Assembly: GCA_024689165.1 (NCBI GenBank)
Contig: JAILDS010000017.1
Coordinates: 1-14,034, forward strand
Direction of reading: 5' to 3'
DNA length: 14,034 nucleotides
Source: Clostridia bacterium
Lineage (GTDB): Bacteria; Bacillota; Clostridia; Oscillospirales; Acutalibacteraceae
Part shown: positions 5,520 through 12,237 of the stretch, piece by piece
How positions within the stretch are numbered: position 1 is the stretch's first letter
How the letters are laid out: each line of letters begins with the position of its first letter
Translations under genes and position numbers: made by a program
The notes under the pieces: model-generated
Databases searched by the model: none
Told to the model about the DNA's origin: nothing
The model's input: only the letters and a program-made list of their open reading frames with translations

Positions 5520-8495
5520 TCAGCTGTCGGTCGGCTCGTCCCCGGCGCCGGGAACGACGCGGAACGACCACGAGAACCCGCCCACAGGCAGCTCGTATGG
5601 TTCTTCCGGCTCCGGCCCGCAGGAATGCGAGCCGAGGCCGCGCATCCTGTGGTCGACGTAAAGATATTTGCACTCGCTTTTTTTCAGCTCGTCCCTGTGG
5701 CGCGCGGCCGTAAGGTCCTCAAGCGTGAAATCGTGCAGCGCGAACGAGAATGCGCCCTCGACGGCGACGGATCTGCCGGCACCAAAAACCGTGACGCGGC
5801 GGCAGTCGCCGCGGCTGCCCGTCTCCTGCGGGACGTCGTACGTGAAGTTCATATCGGCGACGCGGGCTTTGTAAAGGCCGACGGGCGCGTTCGCCCTGCA
5901 GTCGGGGTAGTTTTCAGCGGGGCCCCTGCCGAGCCATTCGCAGCGGTCGTAATCGGGCGCGAGCCTGAAAACGACTCCCACGCGCGGCAGGATATCGGGC
6001 AGGCCCTTGCCGCCCGGAGCAAGGCTTACGGAAACGTCCGTCGCCCCGCGCGGACCTATCCGGTATTTTATGACCGCGTCGAAGCGCCAGAAATGGCTCA
6101 CCGGGAGCAGCCTGCCCGAAGCGGTCACCTCCGTTCCCTCCGGAGAATCCGAAACGGTCACCTCGCGGCAGCCGAAGCGCAGGGTGCGCACGAGCCGTTC
6201 TTCCCAGTCTTCACCGTGGTTCGGCGGGAAAATCGCGCCGTCGTTGTCCGTCGGGGCGCGGAAGCAGTTTATTTTCATCGGCGCGTCGACGACGGCCCTG
6301 CCGCGGGTCTCCATGAAGCACAGCAGCCCGTCTTCGAGCCTGACGGTGAAATCGTCTCCGGCGACCGTAACGTCGTTCCCGTTCCGCTCAACACTGTGGG
6401 GGAAGGGCTCTTTCGCCGCGTCGGGGCGCGGCATATCCGCGAGGATCTTCTGCTTGTGCGCGATAACTGCGCCGTCTCTGTAAAAAACGCAGTCCGCCGT
6501 GACGATACCGCAAAGGCCCTGTGTCTCAATCGGAAGGGAAAAGCTTCTCCATTGCCTTGCCCCGAGCCCGTCGAGCGAAAACGCGCCCTCCCGGACGGGC
6601 AGGCCGTCGGCGCGGACGCTCCAGCGCATCTCCACGCCGTCAAGGGACTTGAAATCGTACGTGTTTTTGACCGAGACGCCGCCCTTCTCCCATCGGACGT
6701 ATACCGGCGCAGAGACCTGGCCGAGCTCCTCCCAGGACGGCTTCGGGGAGCCGTCGCTCGTGTGGTAGCCGTCCAGGGAGAAGTTTTTCCAGTTGTAATC
6801 GTCGCCGGGAAAATCGCCGCCGTAAAGGTAGCGGGGCTCTCCGTCCCTGCCCTCGGTATAAAAGCCGTGGCTTTTGAACTCCCAGACGTAGCCGCCGCAG
6901 CAGTGCTCGTGCTCGTATACCCAGTTCCATATATCCTCGAGCCCGCCCGGTGAATTGCCCATCGCGTGGGCGTACTCGACCATGAGCAGCGGGCCCTTCG
7001 AAGGGTCGGAGCTCTCGAGAACGCTCATCGGCATATATCCGGTCATATCGAACACGCCGCAGCCGACGCCGGGCGCATTGTTGTCCTTGATCGGTTTTCT
7101 GACGTCCTGTTCGCTCAGCCAGAGGACGCACCTGTCGGCGTTTTCGCCACAGCCGCACTCATTGCCCAGAGACCAGATATTGATGCAGGTCTCGTTTTTG
7201 TTGATGTGGTACATCCGGGAAACGCGGTCGAAAAACGCGTCGAACCACTCCGGATCCTTGTTCAGCGCGCCCTGGTCGCCCGTGCATTCCGCGCCGTGCG
7301 TCTCGCAGTCGGCCTCGTCCATGACGTAGATCCCGAGCTCGGAGCAAAGCTCGTAAAACAGGGGGTGGTTTGTGTAGTGCGAGCACCTTATCGCGTTGAG
7401 ATCGTGCGCTTTGATATCACGCAGCTCGGACTCTATCTGCGCGGCGCTTATCGCGCGCCCGGTCTTCGCGTTGTATTCGTGGCGGTTGACGCCCTTGAGG
7501 GTCACGGGCATGCCGTTCATCAGCAGCCTGCCGCCGTCTATACGGCTCTCCGCGATGCCGAGCTTTTTCGTGTGGGTCTCGACGACAGCGCCGTTTTCGA
7601 GCAGCTCGATAAAGAGCGTGTACAGATACGGCTCCTCGGCGTTCCACGTCACGGGATCTTCGAGCGGCAGGAACACCGAGCCCGCCTCTGCGGCCTCGCT
7701 CTCCCCGGCGGCGCAGACTTCGCCCGAAGCGTCGCACAGCGTGAAGCGTACGCGCGCTCCCGCGTCCGCGGACCTCCCGACGAGGCATGAATACTTCACC
7801 CCGACGCCCTTCTCCGAAGGCAGCAGGGTATAGTCCCACAGGGCGTTTTCGCCCGTATAGATCAACATGACGTCGCGGAATATGCCGCTCGCCATGAGCA
7901 TGTCCTGGTTTTCGAGATAAGAGGCGTCGGAAAACGTATAGACCTTGACCGCCAGCACGTTTTCGCCGTCGGCAAGGGCGTCGGTCACGTCGAACTCCGA
8001 CGGGATGCGGCTGCCCTTGGAAAAACCGATATACCGTCCGTTGAGCCACACGAAAAAGGCGTTGTCCACACCGAGGAAGCGCAGCACGGCGCGCCCGCGG
8101 CGGACCGAAGCGGGAGCACGGGCAGCGAAGGTCTTACGGTAGAGCCCCACGGGGTTGTCCCTGCGGATATACGGCGGGTCGTAGGGGAAGCAGTAGCGCA
8201 CGTTCGGGTAAAAGCAGTTCCCGTACCCGTGGAACTGCCACATGGACGGCACCGGGAGCGTATCCCAGCCGCCGTCGGGATATCCGGGGTCGAAGAACGG
8301 CTCGTCCGTATCGGAAAACAGGTAACAAAACCGCCACTCGCCGCTGAGGAGCCGGACCCGGTCGGATTCCGTGAAATTGACCTGCGTCACCCCGCGCTTC
8401 TGGGCAGGGAGCAGCAGCGACCGCGCCGGCAGACGGTTCTCTCCGGTCATTTTCTGGTCGAAAACGTATTCTTTGGGGTATTTTTCCGAAACCAT
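5520..8495 (-). CDS. lacZ: GH2 beta-galactosidase, LacZ type
   Basis: 991 residues, close to the 1023 of E. coli LacZ. It hydrolyses terminal beta-D-galactosides such as lactose or beta-galactosyl oligosaccharides. Domain order is standard: sugar-binding domain (about 45-220, with VPSMWQFHGYGNCFYPN), Ig-like domain (about 220-325), TIM barrel (about 325-610, entered at KGVNRHEYN), a second beta domain, and the small-chain domain (about 710-985, with NCFRAPTDND and WLGRGPAENYPD). The acid/base is E446 in IWSLGNECG and the nucleophile is E507 in LMVEYAHAMGNS. The barrel motif HYTNHPLFYELCSELG followed by DEADCETHG is typical of the family. No signal peptide is present, so it is cytoplasmic. The start at 8495 has only a weak purine stretch (GAGCGG) upstream. 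It follows an AT-rich leader after the fucosidase gene, so it may have its own promoter, and it leads into the two exported phosphatase genes. Confidence 0.95.
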   Translation of the reverse strand: MVSEKYPKEYVFDQKMTGENRLPARSLLLPAQKRGVTQVNFTESDRVRLLSGEWRFCYLFSDTDEPFFDPGYPDGGWDTLPVPSMWQFHGYGNCFYPNVRYCFPYDPPYIRRDNPVGLYRKTFAARAPASVRRGRAVLRFLGVDNAFFVWLNGRYIGFSKGSRIPSEFDVTDALADGENVLAVKVYTFSDASYLENQDMLMASGIFRDVMLIYTGENALWDYTLLPSEKGVGVKYSCLVGRSADAGARVRFTLCDASGEVCAAGESEAAEAGSVFLPLEDPVTWNAEEPYLYTLFIELLENGAVVETHTKKLGIAESRIDGGRLLMNGMPVTLKGVNRHEYNAKTGRAISAAQIESELRDIKAHDLNAIRCSHYTNHPLFYELCSELGIYVMDEADCETHGAECTGDQGALNKDPEWFDAFFDRVSRMYHINKNETCINIWSLGNECGCGENADRCVLWLSEQDVRKPIKDNNAPGVGCGVFDMTGYMPMSVLESSDPSKGPLLMVEYAHAMGNSPGGLEDIWNWVYEHEHCCGGYVWEFKSHGFYTEGRDGEPRYLYGGDFPGDDYNWKNFSLDGYHTSDGSPKPSWEELGQVSAPVYVRWEKGGVSVKNTYDFKSLDGVEMRWSVRADGLPVREGAFSLDGLGARQWRSFSLPIETQGLCGIVTADCVFYRDGAVIAHKQKILADMPRPDAAKEPFPHSVERNGNDVTVAGDDFTVRLEDGLLCFMETRGRAVVDAPMKINCFRAPTDNDGAIFPPNHGEDWEERLVRTLRFGCREVTVSDSPEGTEVTASGRLLPVSHFWRFDAVIKYRIGPRGATDVSVSLAPGGKGLPDILPRVGVVFRLAPDYDRCEWLGRGPAENYPDCRANAPVGLYKARVADMNFTYDVPQETGSRGDCRRVTVFGAGRSVAVEGAFSFALHDFTLEDLTAARHRDELKKSECKYLYVDHRMRGLGSHSCGPEPEEPYELPVGGFSWSFRVVPGAGDEPTDS

Positions 8496-8568
8496 GCTTT
8501 TTTTCCGCTCTTTTTTTTGAGTGTAGCATATCGATACAAAAAAAGAAACAGAAAAATAAAATATTTAT
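8496..8568 (-). promoter_or_regulatory. AT-rich leader, candidate promoter region of the beta-galactosidase gene
   Basis: This stretch is strongly A/T-rich (poly-A and poly-T runs at 8501-8518 and 8537-8568) in an otherwise GC-rich window. Minus-strand candidates for a -10 box are TATTAT/TATAAA around 8566-8573 and TATGCT around 8525-8530. No convincing -35 element sits at the right distance. The composition and the position between a repeat-rich spacer and the LacZ start suggest a promoter or UP-like region, but this is inference. Confidence 0.3.
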
Positions 8569-8603
8569 AATAGCATATAGCTGATAGCGGATAGCGGATA
8601 GCT
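8569..8603 (+). repeat. Heptamer array, GATAGCN family, five units
   Basis: The plus-strand units are AATAGCA, TATAGCT, GATAGCG, GATAGCG and GATAGCT. The TAG-bearing strand is antisense to the beta-galactosidase gene, whose start is 73 bases away. This is the same relation as the array upstream of the (alpha/alpha)6 protein gene. Confidence 0.88.
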
Positions 8604-8645
8604 GTCGGTCTAAATACCAGCGACGAATTATTCTGGGGCGCTACC

Positions 8646-8696
8646 GTCGGGGCGACCACTCCGCCGCAGGCGGTTTACAATGCGCCGCAGGCCCTT
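8646..8696. repeat. Hairpin cluster and motif shared with the 2348-2813 spacer
   Basis: GTCG-GGG-CGAC (8646-8656) and CCGCC-GCA-GGCGG (8661-8673) are small perfect stems. They are followed by AATGCGCCGCAGGCCCTT (8679-8696). That last motif also occurs at 2688-2705 with one base change (T for C at the 14th position), so the two large spacers share sequence besides the heptamers. The remaining bases 8604-8645 hold nothing I recognise. Confidence 0.6.
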
Positions 8697-8730
8697 ACTT
8701 CATCCTTCATACTTCATACTTCATACTTCA
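8696..8730 (-). repeat. Heptamer array, TGAAGTA family, five units
   Basis: On the minus strand the units from 8730 downward are TGAAGTA three times, TGAAGGA, then TGAAGTA. The first three bases, TGA at 8730-8728, are the stop codon of the fucosidase gene. With a seven-base pitch the TGA falls in all three frames within three units. This sequence is unrelated to the GATAGCN family but has the same unit length. Confidence 0.92.
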
Positions 8731-10068
8731 ATAAAGCTCCACGCTCAGTCGCTCCACGGGGCCTCTTGCGGCGCGGATATCGATCGTCACGGCGTCCGTT
8801 TCCAGCTCGATGGGGATTATCTTTTTGCTGCCGATCGTCGTCCCGGTATATTCGGCGAACCGGGCAATTCCCGCGCCTTCGGATATCGAGAACAGCTCGA
8901 CCCGCTGCCCCGAAGCTATATCCTCGGCAAGCACGACGTAGCTTATCTTCCGTTTTTCCGGCAGCCGCAGGACGAAACAGGGGTGCGTCGTGCCCGCGTC
9001 CGTCACGGTCACGGAGGCGTCGGCGGCAAGGTCGTCCGAAAAGCTTTCGCGTATCTTTTCGCCCAGCTCGCGCAGCCTTTCCACGTCGCGCGTGTCGAAC
9101 AGGCCGTTCCTGTCCGGCGGGACGTTCAGGTTGAAGGTGGTGTTGCCGCCGACCGTGCGGATATAGGTGTCAAAAAGCGCGTCGAGGCTTTTCGGCTCCT
9201 CATGCTCATGCCAGAACCAGCCGGGCCGTATGGACATATCCGTTTCCGCCGGGGAGAACACGAGCCCCTCCGAGCGCAGGATCATCGGCAGCGTCCCGAG
9301 GTCGGAGTCGGAGTTGTACAGTCCCCTGAGGCCGCCGGCGAAGGGACCCGCACCGGTCTGGACCTCTTTGTTGAGGAAGCAGAGCTCCTTCGGCACGACG
9401 CTCCACTGGGAGTGCCCGCTCGAACCGCTCTCATTGCCGCACCAGCGCACCTCGCCCGCGTCGTTGAAGAAAGTGGCTTTCGGCTGGTATTTTCTGATGA
9501 GCTCGATATAGCCCTCGAAATCGTACTCCTGTTTTCTGCCGTTCGGTCCCTCGCCGCAGGCTCCGTCGAACCAGACGTGGAATATCTCGCCGTAGCCAGT
9601 CAGCAGCTCAGTGAGCTGGTTTTTGTAGTAGTCGTTGTATTCCGGCGTGCCGTAGTATTCCGAATTCCTGTCCCACGGCGACAGATAAAAGCCGAATTTC
9701 AGCCCGTGCCTGCGGCAGGCGTCCGAAGCCTCGCGCACGACGTCGCCCCGGCCGTTCTTGTACGGCGAGTTCTTCATGCAGTGCTCGGTATAACGCGACT
9801 GCCAGAGGCAGAAGCCGTCGTGATGCTTTGCTGTGAGCACTATCCCCGAGGCGCCGGCGTCCTTTACGGCCCGCGCCCACTGGTCGCAGTCGAGCTTTTT
9901 CGGGTCGAAAACGGCGGGGTCCTCTTTGCCCGTGCCCCATTCCAGGTCGGTAAAGGTGTTCGGTGAAAAATGCACGAAAACGTAAAACGGCGTTTCGCGC
10001 AGAAGACGGAGCTGGTTTTCGTTCGGCTTCACGCGGGCGGCCGACTCAAGAAAGCGTTCCATTTCCAT
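8728..10068 (-). CDS. GH29 alpha-L-fucosidase (probably GH29-B type)
   Basis: 446 residues, full length for a cytoplasmic GH29 enzyme of about 330 catalytic residues plus a C-terminal beta-sandwich. It removes terminal alpha-L-fucose. The barrel shows YVFVHFSPNTFTDLEWG, then TAKHHDGFCLWQS (81-92), GLKFGFYLSPWDRN, and the nucleophile D168 in FHVWFDGACGEG. E213 in RWCGNESG lies 45 residues later, matching the position of the acid/base in the GH29-B group, which favours alpha-1,3/1,4-linked fucose of Lewis-type structures. That assignment rests on remembered family motifs. No signal peptide is present. A GAGG lies ten bases before the ATG at 10068; an alternative ATG is two codons in. It follows the GH36-like gene after 46 bases, so the two are very likely co-transcribed. 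Its stop codon coincides with the start of a heptamer array. Confidence 0.93.
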   Translation of the reverse strand: MEMERFLESAARVKPNENQLRLLRETPFYVFVHFSPNTFTDLEWGTGKEDPAVFDPKKLDCDQWARAVKDAGASGIVLTAKHHDGFCLWQSRYTEHCMKNSPYKNGRGDVVREASDACRRHGLKFGFYLSPWDRNSEYYGTPEYNDYYKNQLTELLTGYGEIFHVWFDGACGEGPNGRKQEYDFEGYIELIRKYQPKATFFNDAGEVRWCGNESGSSGHSQWSVVPKELCFLNKEVQTGAGPFAGGLRGLYNSDSDLGTLPMILRSEGLVFSPAETDMSIRPGWFWHEHEEPKSLDALFDTYIRTVGGNTTFNLNVPPDRNGLFDTRDVERLRELGEKIRESFSDDLAADASVTVTDAGTTHPCFVLRLPEKRKISYVVLAEDIASGQRVELFSISEGAGIARFAEYTGTTIGSKKIIPIELETDAVTIDIRAARGPVERLSVELY

Positions 10069-10114
10069 ATGATCTCGTCCTCACTTTACAGGGTGCCGGT
10101 CCGCCCGGCCGTTC

Positions 10115-12136
10115 TTATTTGAAAAACACTATCGCGGCGCCGGGTCCGTCGAAGCTCAGTTCCGCCCAGAGGTCTCCGTCCTCTTCACGGAGCACGGCGG
10201 GGCCGAAGACGGACGGCTCGCCTAAGGCGCGCGAGGTTATGCGGTAACGGTATTCGCCGGGGGTGTTCGCGAAGAACGACACCAGCCCCCTGCCGGTCTG
10301 CGGGTCAAGCTTTTCGTAAGCCTCAAAGCTCTCGCCCGGCGCGCCGTATACCTCGGGATACGCCCTCGCCGCGTCTTCCCGGACGAGCCTGTACTCTCCC
10401 AGCACCTCCGAAAACAGCTTCACGCCCCTGTCGCTCACCTCGGGCAGGTCGCCCCATATGCCGTTCTGCCCCAGCACGAGGGACGCGAGGTTTATCAGCT
10501 GCGAGCTCTCCGGGTCGTCAGGCAGGTAATGGGTCAGCGTCAGCACGGAGGGTATCCATCTGTCGAAGCTCAGCGCCCCCCGGCAGACGCCCGCGCGGGC
10601 GGGCCCGGGGTTGACGAAGACGTTCGACCACTTATCGTCGGGTATCTCTATGTCAAAGCTGCCGTAATAGGGTCCGTTGTTCATGGTGAAGAATTTTCCG
10701 GAGGACAGGAAGCCCAGCCCGACGTACCTGCCGGATTCCGTCACGTCCATGTCGACGACGGCGTCAGGCACCGCGGCGCACACTCTGTCGGCGATCTTCG
10801 ACATATAAAGCCCTACCTGAAAAGCGTGGTTTTCGGCGCGTTCGGCGGCGGAGCAGTTTCTGCCGCCGTGATAATGGTCGGGGCAGTCGCAGCCGCGCGG
10901 CTCGACCGAGTCCCACTTGAAGTACCGCACGCCGAGAGTGTCCGCGAGCTCTATGAGCTTGTCCGCGAAGTCCTCCCAGTATTCCGACACCGGGCACATA
11001 TCGAAGCTCTCCTCCGTCTCCCAGACGGGGTACGCCCTGGGCTCTTCGCCTCCGGTCCGCTGTACCGCGCCGGGTCTGCGCAGATATACGGCGCTCGTCT
11101 TCGCCGCCTTGCAGGGGGCGAACCACAGCCCGAGCTTCATGCCGTGCCGGTCGAGCAGGCCGCGGATATGCTCCATCCCGTCCGGGAAGCGGGTCCGGTC
11201 CGTCAGCCAGTCGCCGGTCTTTTCATACCAGCCGGTGTCTATGACGAACACATCCACGCCCATTTTCGCGGCGACGTCGATCTCCCGCTCCATCCGGGCC
11301 TGATCCATGGAGCTGAGGTAACGGTGCCCCCTGAATCTGTTGCGCTCCTGGAACGCCCAGGTGTTGTAATAGATATACGGCGTGCGGCTCGCGCGGTTGG
11401 GCGAGCAGTATGAGAGCTGGAAAGCGCGGTAGGCGCGGGCGAGCTCGCCGACCCCTCCCTCCACGGCGCCGAGCTGCAGCCAGACGGTCCCGTAAGGACG
11501 TTCCGAGAGGTCGTATCCCGTGGTGTAATTGCCCTTGACCGCCCTGAGCTCTATCCCCTCCCGCGTACGGACGAAGGCGATGAAGACCTCGGGGTACGCG
11601 CTTCCGTGCTCGTAGGCGGTCAGCATAGTCCAATTCCCGCGCCGCTCGGTCAGGATCGGGCCGCAAAGCTCCCCTTCATGCTCGAAGGCCTTCAGCTCCC
11701 TGAGACGGTAGCTGTGGAGCAGGCGGTCGTAAACCGACAGCCGCACCTCGGTGCGTTCCGCGCCGGGCTCGGACGAATATGACAGATAAACGAGCCTTTC
11801 GCCGTTTTTCTTCGTCATTAAAGAGGGCCCTTCGCTCGACAGCTCGTACCGGAAGCGTATGAAGGGAGTCTTCGCGCACGATCGAAGGAACAGCCTGACC
11901 GTCAGTCCCTCCGGCGTTCTGCCGCAGAGAACGGCCTCCTCTATGTCGGAGTTTATAAAGCGCCTTTCGGACAGGGTCATGCCTTCGGCGGCGGCTTCGG
12001 TCTCACGCCCGTCGAGCTCAAGCCGCGGCCAGCCTATTGGAACAGCCTCCACAGCTCCCCGGGGCAGATATTCGAGCGCGCCGCAGCCGCCGGCACGGAG
12101 GGTATAATACTCTGTTTCGTATACGTATCTTTCCAT
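10115..12136 (-). CDS. GH36-like alpha-galactosidase with divergent catalytic motif
   Basis: 673 residues with a good ribosome binding site (AGGGAG, five bases before the ATG at 12136). A beta-sandwich N-terminal domain (about 1-245) precedes a TIM barrel (about 250-580) and a small C-terminal beta domain, the GH36 layout. Supporting motifs are VFVIDTGWYEKTGDW (297-310), KLGLWFAPCKA, and the nucleophile D409 in RYFKWDSVEP. It should release alpha-galactose, or possibly alpha-N-acetylgalactosamine, from non-reducing ends. The acid/base region (VDMDVTESGRYVGLGFL, 461 onward) differs from the usual SGGGRxD form: the Asp expected after R470 is V472, leaving D464 or E467 as candidates. A distinct subfamily or another alpha-hexose specificity is possible. 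No signal peptide is present. It lies between the GH116 and GH29 genes on the same strand, so a shared operon is likely. Confidence 0.82.
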   Translation of the reverse strand: MERYVYETEYYTLRAGGCGALEYLPRGAVEAVPIGWPRLELDGRETEAAAEGMTLSERRFINSDIEEAVLCGRTPEGLTVRLFLRSCAKTPFIRFRYELSSEGPSLMTKKNGERLVYLSYSSEPGAERTEVRLSVYDRLLHSYRLRELKAFEHEGELCGPILTERRGNWTMLTAYEHGSAYPEVFIAFVRTREGIELRAVKGNYTTGYDLSERPYGTVWLQLGAVEGGVGELARAYRAFQLSYCSPNRASRTPYIYYNTWAFQERNRFRGHRYLSSMDQARMEREIDVAAKMGVDVFVIDTGWYEKTGDWLTDRTRFPDGMEHIRGLLDRHGMKLGLWFAPCKAAKTSAVYLRRPGAVQRTGGEEPRAYPVWETEESFDMCPVSEYWEDFADKLIELADTLGVRYFKWDSVEPRGCDCPDHYHGGRNCSAAERAENHAFQVGLYMSKIADRVCAAVPDAVVDMDVTESGRYVGLGFLSSGKFFTMNNGPYYGSFDIEIPDDKWSNVFVNPGPARAGVCRGALSFDRWIPSVLTLTHYLPDDPESSQLINLASLVLGQNGIWGDLPEVSDRGVKLFSEVLGEYRLVREDAARAYPEVYGAPGESFEAYEKLDPQTGRGLVSFFANTPGEYRYRITSRALGEPSVFGPAVLREEDGDLWAELSFDGPGAAIVFFK

Positions 12137-12144
12137 TATTTCTC

Positions 12145-12159
12145 CCTGACCGTATCAGG
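12145..12159 (-). promoter_or_regulatory. Small hairpin overlapping the ribosome binding site of the GH36-like gene
   Basis: On the minus strand CCTGA (12159-12155) can pair with TCAGG (12149-12145) around five bases, and the second arm overlaps the start of AGGGAG. It could mildly mask the ribosome binding site. The stem has only five pairs and may be chance. Confidence 0.25.
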
Positions 12160-12195
12160 TCGGAGACAGCATGGGCCCCCGGCCCTGTGCCGGTT

Positions 12196-12237
12196 GTATG
12201 CTATCTGCTGTCTGCTATCGGCTATCCGCTATCGGCT
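12196..12237 (-). repeat. Heptamer array, GATAGCN family, six units, overlapping the GH116 stop codon
   Basis: Plus-strand units are GTATGCT, ATCTGCT, GTCTGCT, ATCGGCT, ATCCGCT and ATCGGCT; the minus strand reads as GATAGC-type repeats. The last two residues of the GH116 protein (Ser, Arg) and its TAG stop (12231-12229) are encoded by the array. The strand bearing TAG is the sense strand of the GH116 gene. Confidence 0.9.

Noticed and set aside
5482..5673. 64-codon upstream extension of the HAD phosphatase into the LacZ gene
   Set aside because: A strong AAGGAG six bases before the ATG at 5481, followed at once by a signal anchor, marks the true start. The extension is shadow sequence of the LacZ 3' end.
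5625..6953. 442-codon plus-strand frame opposite LacZ, and a 428-codon one at 8680-9966 opposite GH29
   Set aside because: Both are antisense shadows of well-supported minus-strand glycosidases with intact catalytic motifs; neither shows a recognisable fold.
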